From Pedobacter sp. MC2016-05 (GTDB lineage Bacteria; Bacteroidota; Bacteroidia; Sphingobacteriales; Sphingobacteriaceae): a DNA stretch of 64,000 bases. Each line of letters starts with the position of its first letter. Position 1 is the first letter of the stretch. Both the position numbers and the translations under genes were made by a program. Shown here in pieces: positions 26,409 through 36,765 of this stretch. Under the pieces are notes generated by a model that saw only the letters and a list, made by a program, of their open reading frames with translations, made no database searches and was not told where the DNA came from. Where the stretch lies: NCBI RefSeq assembly GCF_026239735.1, contig NZ_JAPIVT010000003.1:248001-312000 (forward strand), read 5' to 3'.

Positions 26409-28494
26409 AGCAAACATCTTGCTTCGTGTATATCTGGCATTTGGCTTAATTGTGCTTTTTGCTTTTGCAGTATTTCTGCGTCTGGGTCAGGTGCAGTTTG
26501 TGCAAGGTAAAAAATGGAAGGCCATGGCCGATAGTCTTTCTACTCGTTATGTAAACGTAGAGGCTACTCGTGGCAATATTTATTCAAACGATGGTAGTTT
26601 GTTGGCAACATCTGTACCCGAATATGAACTTCGTATGGATATGTTCGCAGGTGGAATTGCCGACGATAAGGTTTTTAATGAGAAGGTTGATTCATTAGGG
26701 ATGAAACTGGCGCAAATTTTTCAGGATAAATCTGCAAAAGATTACGCCCGTTATTTGCGAAAAGGTCGCCAGGATAGTGCCCGTTATTTGCTGATTCACC
26801 GCAAAGTAGGTTATTCAGATTTAAAAACCATCAGAACTTTTCCCTTGTACAATATCGGGAAATTTAGTGGAGGTTTAATAGCTGTTCAGCAAAATAAAAG
26901 AATTCTGCCTTTTCAGGCTTTGGCTGCCCGTACCATCGGCTATAAAAATGAGAACGTTGCCAATGGAGTGGGATTAGAAGGTGCTTACAAAGAGTATATC
27001 AACGGAGAAACTGGTAAAAGATTAATGCAGCGTATTGCCGGCGGAGTTTACATTCCAGTAAACGAGGAGGCAGAGGTTGCGCCTAAAGATGGAGCAGATA
27101 TCATTTCTACCATCGATGTAAATATGCAGGATTTGGCTCAAAGCGCTTTGGAGAAACAACTCATCAAATTCGATGCTGATCACGGCGTAGTGATTGTAAT
27201 GGAAGTAGCAACGGGTGAGGTTAGGGCAGTTGCCAACTTTTCAAAAGTCGAAGAAGGCGTTTATAAAGAGAAATTTAATTACGCAATTGCCGGAAATCAG
27301 GATCCGGGTTCAACTTTTAAGTTGGCATCATACATGGCGCTGCTTGAAGATGAATTGATCGATACGAACATGATGGTGGGTACCGGAAATTACAAGATTC
27401 CTGGTCACATGATCAAAGATTCGCATGGAAGTATTGGTGTAGTAACTGTTAAAAAAGCTTTCGAACAGTCATCAAACGCGGCTATCGCTTATTTAATCAA
27501 TAGTAAATATGGCGCAGATCCTAAAAAGTTTACAGATCATTTATATGATTGGCATTTAAACGAAAAATTACAGTTGCAAATTCCTGGTGAAGCAAGGCCA
27601 ACGATTAAAAATCCATCCAACAAAAGCTGGGGTAAAATGACTTTGCCGCAAATGGCTTATGGTTACGAAATGGAACTAACGCCTTTAAAAATGCTTTCGT
27701 TTTACAATGCGGTAGCTAATAATGGAAAGTATATCGCTCCGATTTTCGTAAAAGAGATCAGGCGCCTGGGCAATCCAATTGAACAGTTTAAAGCCAGGGT
27801 AATTAACGAAAAAATTTGTTCTGACGTTACGTTAAGCAAAGTGAAAAAGATGCTCGAAGGTGTGGTAACTGATGGAAGTGGTAAACAATACGTTCATAAC
27901 CCACTTTACAAAATTGCTGGAAAAACCGGTACTGCTCAGGTTGCCGATGCAAATAAAGGTTACAAAGCTAAAAAGCAGTATCAAGCTTCTTTTGTAGGTT
28001 ATTTTCCTGCCGATAAACCTAAATATTCTATGATCGTGGTAATCAATGATCCTCGAGGTGGTTATTATGGTGCATTGGTTTCAGGGCCAGTTTTTAGAGA
28101 GGTTGCTGATCGTATTTACGCTAGCGACATGCAAATGTACAACGATGTACCTACGCGTCTGGTAGGCAATACAGGCAATCCACCAACAAAAGCCGGACAA
28201 AGCAAAGCCACTCAAAAAGTATTCAAAGCATTTGGTTTTAAACCGCTTTTTGCATCAAAATCTGAATATTATAACATCGTTGATACCAGCGCAGGAGAAG
28301 TTTTTCAAGAGAATACGGAACGTAAAGGCATAATGCCAAATGTTTCGGGAATGGGCTTAAAAGATGCGCTTTATCTTTTGGGAAATGCAGGTTTAAAAAC
28401 AAAAGTGATTGGGTCTGGAAAGGTAATCGCTCAATCCATCACCGCCGGTACAAGGGTTGGCAAAGGTTTGGGCGTACAAATAGAATTGAATTAA
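26398..28494 (+). CDS. ftsI: Septal peptidoglycan transpeptidase FtsI (PBP3) with PASTA domain
   Basis: 698 residues from the ATG at 26398; a TTG 12 nt earlier lies inside ftsL and is rejected. Membrane anchor at about 10-30, dimerisation domain about 45-215 (TRGNIYSNDGSLLA), transpeptidase domain about 235-560. The active site DPGSTFKLAS holds Ser305 of SxxK. The SxN motif is SSNAA, and KTG lies in AGKTGTAQ. A single PASTA domain ends the protein (about 635-698, MPNVSGMGLKDALYLLGNAG). It cross-links septal peptidoglycan together with FtsW, encoded later in the cluster. Confidence 0.95.
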   Translation: MNIRANILLRVYLAFGLIVLFAFAVFLRLGQVQFVQGKKWKAMADSLSTRYVNVEATRGNIYSNDGSLLATSVPEYELRMDMFAGGIADDKVFNEKVDSLGMKLAQIFQDKSAKDYARYLRKGRQDSARYLLIHRKVGYSDLKTIRTFPLYNIGKFSGGLIAVQQNKRILPFQALAARTIGYKNENVANGVGLEGAYKEYINGETGKRLMQRIAGGVYIPVNEEAEVAPKDGADIISTIDVNMQDLAQSALEKQLIKFDADHGVVIVMEVATGEVRAVANFSKVEEGVYKEKFNYAIAGNQDPGSTFKLASYMALLEDELIDTNMMVGTGNYKIPGHMIKDSHGSIGVVTVKKAFEQSSNAAIAYLINSKYGADPKKFTDHLYDWHLNEKLQLQIPGEARPTIKNPSNKSWGKMTLPQMAYGYEMELTPLKMLSFYNAVANNGKYIAPIFVKEIRRLGNPIEQFKARVINEKICSDVTLSKVKKMLEGVVTDGSGKQYVHNPLYKIAGKTGTAQVADANKGYKAKKQYQASFVGYFPADKPKYSMIVVINDPRGGYYGALVSGPVFREVADRIYASDMQMYNDVPTRLVGNTGNPPTKAGQSKATQKVFKAFGFKPLFASKSEYYNIVDTSAGEVFQENTERKGIMPNVSGMGLKDALYLLGNAGLKTKVIGSGKVIAQSITAGTRVGKGLGVQIELN

Positions 28495-28500
28495 AAAAAA

Positions 28501-28585
28501 ACAATGAATGATTGAGAGTATGACTGAATGCTAGAATGTTGCGATCGCTGTTAACATTCACTTATTCAAAATTCACTCATTCAAA
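28501..28585. repeat. REP-like element between ftsI and murE
   Basis: ATGAATGATTGAG and GACTGAATG on the left mirror CACTTATTC and CACTCATTC on the right. GAATGTT (28534-28540) and AACATTC (28553-28559) frame the palindrome GCGATCGC. The 13-mer TTCACTCATTCAA (28572-28584) recurs at 43870-43882 in the ligA-dapA gap. Confidence 0.5.
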
Positions 28586-28595
28586 ATTTAAAAGT

Positions 28596-30053
28596 ATGCA
28601 ATTACAGGATTTAATTTACGGTATTACGATTAAAGAATTGGTTGGCAAAACCGATAGGGAAATCAACAGCCTAAATTTTGATTCTCGTAAAGTTGGAAAA
28701 GATGATGTTTTCTTCGCTGTAGTTGGAACGCTTGCTGATGGTCACCAGTTTATTGACCAAACCATTGCTCAAGGTGCTGCTGTTATTATTTGCGAAAGTT
28801 TGCCGGAAGTGCATGACTTTACGGTCACCTATATTAAGGTAGAAAATACTGCTGTTGCATTAGGTATTGTGGCAGGTAATTATTTTGGAAATCCATCCGC
28901 CGATTTGAAGTTAATTGGCATTACGGGCACCAATGGTAAAACAACCATTGCCACTATTTTATTTAAGCTTTTTAAAGATTTAGGATATAAAACCGGCCTT
29001 TTATCAACAGTTGAAAATTATATTAACAATACCGTTGTTGCCGCAACGCATACTACGCCAAATCCAATTGCTTTGAATCAGTTATTGCGTGATATGGTAA
29101 ATGCTGGTTGCGATTATTGCTTTATGGAAGTAAGCTCGCACGCGGTAACCCAACATCGTATTGAAGGATTAACGTTTTCGGGTGGTGTTTTTTCAAATAT
29201 CACTCACGATCACTTAGATTTTCATAAAACCTTCGACAGTTATTTAAAAGCCAAGAAGGCATTTTTTGATGTTTTACCAAAATCGGCTTTTGCATTAACC
29301 AACATTGATGATAAAAATGGAATGGTGATGTTGCAAAATACACAGGCTAATAAGAAAACCTATGCGCTTAAGCAACTTGCTGATTTCAAAGCGAAGATCA
29401 TCGAGAATCAATTCAACGGACTTCATTTAGATATCGATAATAAGGAGGTGTTTTTTAAGTTAGTCGGTACTTTCAATGCTTATAATCTACTTGCAGTTTA
29501 CGGAACAGCGATTCTTCTGGAGCAAGATAAATTGAAAGTTTTGACTTTGCTAAGTCGCTTAACAGGGGCTGAAGGGCGTTTCGACTACATTACTTCGCCA
29601 AATAAAATCATCGGCATTGTAGATTATGCACACACACCTGATGCCGTTCAAAATGTTTTAAGCACCATTGCTAATATTCGTAAAGGGACGGAGCAAGTTA
29701 TTACTGTTATTGGCTGCGGTGGCGATCGGGATAAAGCCAAGCGGCCAATTATGGCACAAGTTGCCTGCGATTGGAGTGATAAGGTGATTCTAACTTCCGA
29801 TAATCCAAGAACGGAAGATGCGCAAGCAATCATCAGCGATATGGAAGCTGGCGTTTCACCAACTAACAAGCGTAAAACATTATCTATTTTAGATAGAAAA
29901 GAAGCGATAAAAACTGCTTGCCACTTAGCACAGAGCGGAGACATTATACTAGTAGCCGGTAAAGGCCATGAAAAATACCAGGAAATTAATGGTGTAAGGA
30001 ACCATTTTGATGATAAAGAGATTTTACTTGAACAACTTAACCCTAATAGCTAA
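28596..30053 (+). CDS. murE: UDP-MurNAc-tripeptide synthetase MurE
   Basis: 485 residues from the ATG at 28596 (MQLQDLIYG); an upstream in-frame ATG at 28536 lies inside the repeat element and is rejected. ATP-binding [15 protein letters not shown] at about 108-122, then HTTPNP and [10 protein letters not shown]. The C-terminal SDNPRTED carries the DNPR motif associated with meso-diaminopimelate as the amino acid added. It adds the third residue of the peptidoglycan stem peptide. dapA for diaminopimelate precursor synthesis is also in this window. It overlaps mraY by 1 nt (TAATG). Confidence 0.96.
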   Translation: MQLQDLIYGITIKELVGKTDREINSLNFDSRKVGKDDVFFAVVGTLADGHQFIDQTIAQGAAVIICESLPEVHDFTVTYIKVENTAVALGIVAGNYFGNPSADLKLIGITGTNGKTTIATILFKLFKDLGYKTGLLSTVENYINNTVVAATHTTPNPIALNQLLRDMVNAGCDYCFMEVSSHAVTQHRIEGLTFSGGVFSNITHDHLDFHKTFDSYLKAKKAFFDVLPKSAFALTNIDDKNGMVMLQNTQANKKTYALKQLADFKAKIIENQFNGLHLDIDNKEVFFKLVGTFNAYNLLAVYGTAILLEQDKLKVLTLLSRLTGAEGRFDYITSPNKIIGIVDYAHTPDAVQNVLSTIANIRKGTEQVITVIGCGGDRDKAKRPIMAQVACDWSDKVILTSDNPRTEDAQAIISDMEAGVSPTNKRKTLSILDRKEAIKTACHLAQSGDIILVAGKGHEKYQEINGVRNHFDDKEILLEQLNPNS

Positions 30054-31300
30054 TGTTATATTTATTATTCGAATACCTGCATAAGCATTACGACATTCCT
30101 GGATTAAGGTTGTTTCAGTATATCACGTTTCGTGCCTCCATTTCTATCATTTTATCCTTGATCATCACCACTGTGTATGGCCGTAGGTTGATTGATTTTT
30201 TACACAAGAAACAAGTTGGCGAAACGGTTAGGAACTTAGGTTTAGAAGGTCAAATGCAAAAACAAGGTACGCCGACAATGGGTGGTATCATCATTTTGCT
30301 GGGTATTTTAATTCCAACCCTGTTATTCGCCAATATCACAAATGTGTATGTGATTTTAATGATTATCACCACGGTTTGGATGGGTGCTGTTGGTTTCCTG
30401 GACGACTATATCAAAGTTTTCAAAAAAAATAAAGAAGGTTTAGCGGGTCGTTTTAAGGTCGTTGGACAAGTAGGTTTAGGTTTAATTGTGGGTTGTACCA
30501 TGTATTTCCATCCCAATATTGTAGTTCGTGAAACTGTTCAGGATGATGTTAAACCAACCTCGACAGTGCCGATGGTTCTTCGCCAGAAAGGCGAAACTTT
30601 CTACTACACGCAGGATGTAAAATCGACTAAAACGAACATGCCTTTTTACAAGAATAATGAGTTCGATTACGCAAAGGTTTTTAAGTTTTTAGGTGGCGAT
30701 TATCAGAAATATGCTTTTCTGGTGTTCATCATTTTTACTGTTTTTATTATCACTGCAGTAAGTAATGGCGCAAACATAACGGATGGTATCGACGGTTTAG
30801 CTACGGGTACATCTGCAGTAATTGGGATTACTTTAGGTATTCTGGCTTATGTATCAGGTAATACCGTAATGGCCGATTATCTGAATATTATGTATATCCC
30901 CAACTCTGGAGAACTGCTGATTTTTGCAGGCGCCTTTGTGGGTTCCTGTGTCGGTTTCCTTTGGTACAACTCTTATCCGGCTCAAATTTTTATGGGCGAT
31001 ACAGGGAGTTTGGCCATCGGTGGTATTATCGCTTCTTTCGCTTTAATGATTCGTAAGGAGTTGATTATTCCGATTCTTTGCGGAATATTTTTAGTGGAAC
31101 TGGTTTCGGTAATTATGCAGGTATCTTATTTCAAATACACCAAAAAACGATTTGGAGAAGGGCGGAGAATTTTTCTGATGTCCCCGTTACATCACCACTA
31201 TCAAAAGAAAGGTTATCACGAAGCGAAGATTGTCACCAGATTTTGGATTATCGGAATTATGCTTGCCATTATCACCATCGTAACATTGAAATTGAGATAG
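30053..31300 (+). CDS. mraY: Phospho-MurNAc-pentapeptide translocase MraY
   Basis: 415 residues, longer than the roughly 360 of E. coli MraY. About ten membrane helices. The signature [10 protein letters not shown] (about 70-80) and the metal-binding DDYIK (about 121-125) are present, with [15 protein letters not shown] (about 240-254), [11 protein letters not shown] and the HHHYQKKG segment. The extra length is a soluble insertion at about 160-225 (VVRETVQDD to KVFKFLGG). It transfers phospho-MurNAc-pentapeptide to undecaprenyl phosphate, forming lipid I. The start codon overlaps the murE stop. Confidence 0.96.
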   Translation: MLYLLFEYLHKHYDIPGLRLFQYITFRASISIILSLIITTVYGRRLIDFLHKKQVGETVRNLGLEGQMQKQGTPTMGGIIILLGILIPTLLFANITNVYVILMIITTVWMGAVGFLDDYIKVFKKNKEGLAGRFKVVGQVGLGLIVGCTMYFHPNIVVRETVQDDVKPTSTVPMVLRQKGETFYYTQDVKSTKTNMPFYKNNEFDYAKVFKFLGGDYQKYAFLVFIIFTVFIITAVSNGANITDGIDGLATGTSAVIGITLGILAYVSGNTVMADYLNIMYIPNSGELLIFAGAFVGSCVGFLWYNSYPAQIFMGDTGSLAIGGIIASFALMIRKELIIPILCGIFLVELVSVIMQVSYFKYTKKRFGEGRRIFLMSPLHHHYQKKGYHEAKIVTRFWIIGIMLAIITIVTLKLR

Positions 31301-31446
31301 GGTGGAAGTTAAAAATTGAGGGTTAAAAGTCGAACGTTAAAAGTTAATGCAAAACGCGAACTGAATAAATAAATAAATAAAATTTCAACTGTATAGTCTT
31401 TAGCACTCTAAATACTATCTACCAAGTACCTAATACTAATTAAATA
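31301..31446. other. mraY-murD gap with degenerate short repeats
   Basis: A 146-nt gap with degenerate GTTAAAAGT copies (31319-31347), AAATAAATAAATAAA, and TAAATACT/TAATACT words like those before yebC (2840-2858). No promoter box or gene is seen. Confidence 0.4.
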
Positions 31447-32838
31447 ATGAGCACAAATCAAAATAACACAATAAGCAATCCTCAGTCAGCAATGGCAGGG
31501 CAAGCCCGCGTGGTTATTTTGGGTGCTGGAGAAAGTGGAGTGGGTGCTGCTAAGCTTGCTCAATTAAAAGGCTTTGATGTTTTTGTATCTGATTTTGGTG
31601 TTATTACTGATAAATATAAATCGGCATTAGAAAAGCTAAACATCCCTTTCGAATCTGAAAAACATACTGAAGAACTGATTCTAAATGCTACCGAAGTAAT
31701 AAAGAGTCCTGGTATTCCGGCTACGGCGCCAATTATTAAAAAATTGGTTGCTAAAAATATTTCAGTGATTTCGGAAATTGAATTTGCTGGCCGCTATACA
31801 GATGCAAAAATGATCTGCATTACGGGTTCTAACGGTAAATCGACAACCAGTCTGCTTACTTACCACATCCTAAAGAATGCCGGGTTAAATGTGGGTTTGG
31901 CAGGCAATATCGGTCATAGTTTTGCCGCTCAGGTAGCCACAGAAAATTTCGACTATTACGTTTTGGAGATCTCCAGCTTTATGCTTGATGATATGTTTCA
32001 TTTCAAAGCCGATATCGCTGTGCTCTTGAACATCACTCCCGATCATTTAGATCGATATGACTATAAATTGGAGAATTACGCTGCGTCAAAAATGCGCATC
32101 ATCCAAAATCAAACTGCTAACGATGTTCTTATTTACTGTGAAGATGACGAAGAAAGCAAAAAAGCGTTAGCAAACAACCAGCCACTGGCTAAAACATATT
32201 CTTTTTCAATCAGAAACACATTAAAAAAAGGCGCTTACTTACACGAGCAAATCATACATATCCTTACTGAACCAAATAACCAATTCACCATGTCTATTTC
32301 AGATTTAGCCTTACAAGGCAAGCACAACATTTACAACTCTATGGCTTCGGGCATTGTAGCGAAGGTTTTAGAGTTACGAAATGCGACCATTCGTGAAAGT
32401 ATGGGCAATTTCAAAAATATTGAGCATAGGCTGGAGCATGTGGCAAAAATTTCGGGAATTGATTTCATCAACGACAGTAAAGCTACAAATGTAAACTCTA
32501 CCTGGTATGCTTTGGAAAGCATGACAACCGATGTAGTGTTAATTATGGGTGGCGTGGATAAAGGTAACGATTACAATATGCTTAAAGACTTGGTGAAGAG
32601 CAAAGTAAAGGCAATTGTATGTTTAGGTAAGGATAATAAACGTATCCACGATGCTTTCGAGGATGATGTTGAGGTAATTGTGAATACTTTTTCGGCTGAT
32701 GAAGCAGCACAGATTGCTTTTCATTTGGCTAAACGTGGTGATGCGGTATTGTTATCGCCAGCTTGTGCCAGTTTCGATTTGTTCAAAAATTATGAAGACC
32801 GCGGTAATCAATTCAAAGCGGCAGTAAAAGAATTATAA
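31447..32838 (+). CDS. murD: UDP-N-acetylmuramoylalanine-D-glutamate ligase MurD
   Basis: 463 residues. The N-terminal UDP-binding Rossmann fold has VVILGAGESGVGAAKLA (about 22-38). The central ATP site is ITGSNGKSTTSLLTYHIL (about 124-141). The ligase carboxylate region holds LNITPDHLDRY, and the C-terminal domain includes GGVDKGNDYN and SPACASFDLFKNYEDRG, a MurD signature. It adds D-glutamate to UDP-MurNAc-L-alanine. It follows mraY after a repeat-containing gap and precedes ftsW by 16 nt. Confidence 0.97.
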   Translation: MSTNQNNTISNPQSAMAGQARVVILGAGESGVGAAKLAQLKGFDVFVSDFGVITDKYKSALEKLNIPFESEKHTEELILNATEVIKSPGIPATAPIIKKLVAKNISVISEIEFAGRYTDAKMICITGSNGKSTTSLLTYHILKNAGLNVGLAGNIGHSFAAQVATENFDYYVLEISSFMLDDMFHFKADIAVLLNITPDHLDRYDYKLENYAASKMRIIQNQTANDVLIYCEDDEESKKALANNQPLAKTYSFSIRNTLKKGAYLHEQIIHILTEPNNQFTMSISDLALQGKHNIYNSMASGIVAKVLELRNATIRESMGNFKNIEHRLEHVAKISGIDFINDSKATNVNSTWYALESMTTDVVLIMGGVDKGNDYNMLKDLVKSKVKAIVCLGKDNKRIHDAFEDDVEVIVNTFSADEAAQIAFHLAKRGDAVLLSPACASFDLFKNYEDRGNQFKAAVKEL

Positions 32839-32854
32839 AAGGAGGCTTAATTAT

Positions 32855-34048
32855 ATGTTTCAAGCACTACTTAACAAAACTAAAGGCGATAGATGGATCT
32901 GGTTGATCATCATCCTGCTTTCGCTTATTTCTGTAATGGCCGTTTACAGTGCAACAGGAACTTTAGCCTATAAAAAAGGTGAGGCGGTAGAAAAGCTGCT
33001 TCTAACCAAGCACTTAATTTTTGTTTTAATGGGGATTGGGATGATATACATTGCCCACTTATTAGATTACCGCTATTATGCCGGTATTTCGAAAATTTTG
33101 ATGATAGTAACCATTCCGCTTTTGGTTTATACCTTAATATTCGGAACAAATTTGAACGATGCATCGCGTTGGGTTAAAATTCCGGTAATTGGACTTACGT
33201 TCCAAACCTCCGATTTAGCAAAGCTGGCATTAATTACCTTTTTGGCCAGAATGTTGACCAAGAAACAAGAAAACATCAAAAACGTTAAAGAGTCGTTTGT
33301 GCCAATTATGGGCTCTGTTTGTGTGGTTTTCGTTTTAATTGCATTAGCCAATTTGTCTACGGCCTTAATGTTGTTTGGTGTAAGTATTTTGCTCTTAATC
33401 ATCGGGCGTATTAGTATTAAACAGATTGCAATTGTTTGCGCTGGTGGATTTGTATTGTTGTTGTTTGTGTTTTTTCTCGGGCCTAGAAGAAAGACTTATA
33501 TGTCGCGTATCAATTCATTCATCCATCCCGAGATGCAACATTCAGATAAAACTTTTCAGGCAGATCAGGCAAAAATTGCTTTAGCTACTGGAGGGGTTTT
33601 TGGTAAAGGGCCAGGTAATAGTACGCAACGGAATTTCCTACCACACCCGTATTCCGATTTTATTTTCGCCATTATTATTGAAGAATGGGGGACACTGGGA
33701 GGAATTATAATCATGGTACTGTACCTGGTACTTTTATACCGATGTATAAAAATCGTGACCAAGGCCCCCAAGGCATTTGGGGCTTTACTGGCAGCTGGAT
33801 TGAGTTTTAGCTTAACCATTCAGGCTTTTGCAAACATGGCGGTGGCGGTGGGTTTAGGTCCGGTAACAGGAGTGCCTTTGCCATTGGTGAGCATGGGCGG
33901 AACTTCGATGATTTTTACCAGCGTAGCCTTCGGAATTATATTAAGTGTAAGCAGAGACGTTGAGGAAAACGCAGGTGCCATAGCAAAAGAAGATAAAGAG
34001 AAAGTAAAGAATAAAGTGATTGTAGGAGAGATACCGGCGTTTGGGTAG
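32855..34048 (+). CDS. ftsW: Septal peptidoglycan polymerase FtsW (SEDS family)
   Basis: 397 residues with about ten membrane helices. SEDS signatures are present: ASRWVKIPVIGLTFQTSDLAK (about 105-125, the last motif near the catalytic region), GPGNSTQRNFLPHPYSDFIFAI (about 250-271) and VPLPLVSMGGTS (about 345-356). A strong ribosome binding site, AAAGGAGG, lies 12 nt before the ATG. FtsW polymerises glycan strands at the septum as partner of FtsI. A MurJ-type flippase is not in the window. Confidence 0.95.
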   Translation: MFQALLNKTKGDRWIWLIIILLSLISVMAVYSATGTLAYKKGEAVEKLLLTKHLIFVLMGIGMIYIAHLLDYRYYAGISKILMIVTIPLLVYTLIFGTNLNDASRWVKIPVIGLTFQTSDLAKLALITFLARMLTKKQENIKNVKESFVPIMGSVCVVFVLIALANLSTALMLFGVSILLLIIGRISIKQIAIVCAGGFVLLLFVFFLGPRRKTYMSRINSFIHPEMQHSDKTFQADQAKIALATGGVFGKGPGNSTQRNFLPHPYSDFIFAIIIEEWGTLGGIIIMVLYLVLLYRCIKIVTKAPKAFGALLAAGLSFSLTIQAFANMAVAVGLGPVTGVPLPLVSMGGTSMIFTSVAFGIILSVSRDVEENAGAIAKEDKEKVKNKVIVGEIPAFG

Positions 34049-34056
34049 CTATTTAT

Positions 34057-34088
34057 CGTCATTGCCAGGAAGCATGACGAGGCAATCT
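34057..34088 (+). repeat. Dispersed intergenic repeat, variant copy (ftsW-murG gap)
   Basis: CGTCATTGCCAGGAAGC followed by ATGACGAGGCAATCT is a variant of the Bacteroidetes CGTCATTGCGAGG...GAAGCAATCT element. It faces a second copy at 34107-34133, so together they form a large imperfect hairpin. Confidence 0.6.
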
Positions 34089-34106
34089 TTTAAATATATA
34101 GCAAAT

Positions 34107-34133
34107 GAGATTACTTCGTGCCTCGCAAAGACG
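34107..34133 (-). repeat. Dispersed intergenic repeat, inverted copy (ftsW-murG gap)
   Basis: On the minus strand this reads CGTCTTTGCGAGGCACGAAG then TAATCTC. It differs from the copy at 35308-35334 at only a few positions. Confidence 0.65.
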
Positions 34134-34164
34134 AGCATAAAGAATGTCAATAATTAAATAACAA

Positions 34165-35271
34165 ATGAATAATTCCCCAAAAATTATCATATCAGGTGGT
34201 GGCACCGGCGGGCATATTTTCCCCGCCGTAGCCATAGCCAATGCGCTTAAGCGCTTGGTTCCTGCTTGTGAAATTCTGTTTGTGGGTGCAAATGGCCGCA
34301 TGGAAATGGAAAAAGTTCCAGCTGCCGGATATAAAATAATAGGCTTAAACATCAGCGGGATGCAGCGGGGTTCGATTGTTAAAAATCTTGCCTTGCCATT
34401 TAAAGTTATCGGCAGTGTACGCAGAGCGATGCAAATTATTAATGATTTTAAACCAGATGCCGTAGTGGGCGTTGGGGGTTATGCCTCTGGTCCGTTATTG
34501 TATGCAGCATCATTAAAAGGAATTCCATACCTCATTCAGGAGCAGAATTCTTATGCTGGTGTAACCAATAAGTGGCTGGGTAGAAAGGCTTCAAAAATTT
34601 GCGTTGCTTTCGATGAAATGGATCAATTCTTCCCTTCTGATCGAATTTTGAAAACCGGGAATCCGGTTCGCAAAGAAGTAGTTGATATCAAGGGAAAACA
34701 CCACGCAGGTGCTGAACTGTTGAAACTCGATCCATTGAAGAAAACTATAATTGTTACAGGCGGAAGTTTAGGAGCTGGTACACTGAACAAAGCGATTGAA
34801 GAACATTTGCCAGAAATCATCGCACAGGATGTGCAAGTGGTTTGGCAAACGGGTAAATATTATTACAATGGAATTATTGAGCGTTTGGGCCTGGAGTATC
34901 ATCCAAACGTACGCATTCTGGAGTTTTTGAATAAAATGGATTTGGCTTATGCGGCTGCAGATGTGATTATCAGTAGGGCAGGAGCGGGAACGATCGCGGA
35001 ACTTTGTCTAATCAAGAAACCAGTCATTTTGGTGCCTTCTCCTAACGTAGCCGAAGATCATCAAACCAAAAATGCGATGGCTTTGGTTAAAAATGGTGCC
35101 GCACTACTTATTAACGACCGTTTCGCTGAAGATACATTGGTGAAGCAAGCGTTGTCGCTTTTGAATGATAAAGAACAGCGTGAAAAACTGGCTGAAAATA
35201 TAGGTAAAATGGCTTTGCCAGAAGCAGATGAAATTATTGCCGGAGAAGTCTTGAAATTGATAAAAGCTTAA
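34165..35271 (+). CDS. murG: UDP-GlcNAc:undecaprenyl-PP-MurNAc-pentapeptide GlcNAc transferase MurG
   Basis: 368 residues with the GT28 fold. The N-terminal GGGTGGHIFPAVAIANAL (about 9-26) and VVGVGGYASGPLL (about 101-113) are the glycine-rich lipid-binding loops. LIQEQNSYAGVTNKWLGRKA and the C-terminal UDP-GlcNAc site SRAGAGTIAELCLIKKPVIL (about 271-290) are present. It converts lipid I to lipid II on the inner face of the membrane. It is flanked on both sides by dispersed repeats. Confidence 0.97.
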   Translation: MNNSPKIIISGGGTGGHIFPAVAIANALKRLVPACEILFVGANGRMEMEKVPAAGYKIIGLNISGMQRGSIVKNLALPFKVIGSVRRAMQIINDFKPDAVVGVGGYASGPLLYAASLKGIPYLIQEQNSYAGVTNKWLGRKASKICVAFDEMDQFFPSDRILKTGNPVRKEVVDIKGKHHAGAELLKLDPLKKTIIVTGGSLGAGTLNKAIEEHLPEIIAQDVQVVWQTGKYYYNGIIERLGLEYHPNVRILEFLNKMDLAYAAADVIISRAGAGTIAELCLIKKPVILVPSPNVAEDHQTKNAMALVKNGAALLINDRFAEDTLVKQALSLLNDKEQREKLAENIGKMALPEADEIIAGEVLKLIKA

Positions 35272-35307
35272 GATTAAAGCTGAATTACCAAAGCATAATT
35301 GACAATT

Positions 35308-35334
35308 CGTCATTGCGAGGTACGAAGCAATCTC
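35308..35334 (+). repeat. Dispersed intergenic repeat (murG-murC gap)
   Basis: CGTCATTGCGAGGTACGAAG then CAATCTC, the standard form of the element seen in inverted form at 34107-34133. The rest of the 138-nt gap holds nothing recognisable. Confidence 0.65.
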
Positions 35335-35409
35335 AAAGCCAAGGAATATATAACCGATAGAAAGAAAAAGCTTTTCACTTTGGTCTTTCTGCTTTTAGCT
35401 TAAAAAAAA

Positions 35410-36765
35410 ATGGAACTAAGTAAAATAAATAGAGTGTTTTTTGTAGGTATCGGTGGTATCGGCATGAGTGCGCTTGCTCGTTATTTTGCTAAACGCGGTC
35501 AAGTGGTTTGTGGTTACGATAAAACCAAAACGAAATTGACCGAGACTTTGGAACAGGAAGGCATTTTGATCACTTATTTGGATGAGTCAGCATCTCTGCC
35601 TTGCGCATTTTTAGATCATCATGATGATACCTTAGTTGTTTACACCCCTGCTATTCCAAAAGATTCCAAAATTTTAAATCACTTCATCGATAAAGGCTTC
35701 AGTCTTAAAAAACGATCGGAGGTTTTAGGCATCATCAGTAAAGGCATGTTTTGTATTGGCATTGCAGGTACACATGGCAAAACCACTACCTCATCAATTG
35801 TTGCGCATATTTTAAAAGATACAGGTTACGATTGTACTGCTTTTTTGGGCGGAATTACCAGTAACTACAACAGCAACGTATTGTTTGGGAAGAATAATGT
35901 GGTAGTGGTTGAGGCAGACGAATATGATCGTTCATTTTTAACGTTAAATCCTGATATTGCTGTGGTTACTTCAATGGATGCCGATCATTTAGATATTTTT
36001 GGAGATAAAAGCCATCTAGATGAATCTTTTCAATTGTATGCTGGCCAACTAAAGCCAAACGGTACACTTTACGCCTATGAGGGTTTGCCATTGAACAATA
36101 GCATTAGCTATGCAGCAAGCACAACTGCAACCGCTAAGGCCGTAAATCTTCGTGTAGAAGGGTCGAAATTTGTATTTGATTATATGGATAATGGTATCCA
36201 GATTAAAGACATCAGTTTAATGTTGCCCGGCAGGCACAATGTAGAAAATACTACGGTTGCCATTGCAATTGCTTTAAAACTGGGAATTGATGCAGATAAA
36301 ATTAAGCAAGCAGTAGCAAACTTTAAAGGCGTAAAACGCAGGTTCGAATACATCGTAAATAACGATAGCCAGATTTACATTGATGATTATGCCCATCATC
36401 CTGAAGAATTAAGAGCTTGTTTCGATGCGGTTCGTCAGCTATATCCAGATAAGAAGCTTACCGTTATTTTTCAGCCACACTTGTTTACGCGTACACGGGA
36501 TTTTGCTGATGACTTTGCAAAAGTTTTAAGCACAGCTGATGATTTGTTACTGTTGGAAATATATCCGGCTAGGGAATTGCCTTTGGAAGGTATTGATTCG
36601 AAGTTTTTATTAAATAAAATCAACCTGAAGAATAAACAGATATGTGGAAAATATTCTGTGGTTCAGTATGTTAAGGACACAAAACCTGAGTTAATTTTGA
36701 CGGTTGGAGCGGGCGATATCGATACGATTATTGAACCTCTGAAAAATGCATTAAACCATGCTTAA
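35410..36765 (+). CDS. murC: UDP-N-acetylmuramate-L-alanine ligase MurC
   Basis: 451 residues. The N-terminal FFVGIGGIGMSALARYF (about 9-25) is the UDP-substrate Rossmann loop. The ATP site is IGIAGTHGKTTTSSIVAHIL (about 116-135). VEADEYDRSFL and DDYAHHPEELRA are typical of MurC, as is FQPHLFTRTRDF. It adds the first amino acid of the stem peptide. It overlaps ftsQ by 8 nt, so the two are probably translationally coupled. Confidence 0.97.
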   Translation: MELSKINRVFFVGIGGIGMSALARYFAKRGQVVCGYDKTKTKLTETLEQEGILITYLDESASLPCAFLDHHDDTLVVYTPAIPKDSKILNHFIDKGFSLKKRSEVLGIISKGMFCIGIAGTHGKTTTSSIVAHILKDTGYDCTAFLGGITSNYNSNVLFGKNNVVVVEADEYDRSFLTLNPDIAVVTSMDADHLDIFGDKSHLDESFQLYAGQLKPNGTLYAYEGLPLNNSISYAASTTATAKAVNLRVEGSKFVFDYMDNGIQIKDISLMLPGRHNVENTTVAIAIALKLGIDADKIKQAVANFKGVKRRFEYIVNNDSQIYIDDYAHHPEELRACFDAVRQLYPDKKLTVIFQPHLFTRTRDFADDFAKVLSTADDLLLLEIYPARELPLEGIDSKFLLNKINLKNKQICGKYSVVQYVKDTKPELILTVGAGDIDTIIEPLKNALNHA

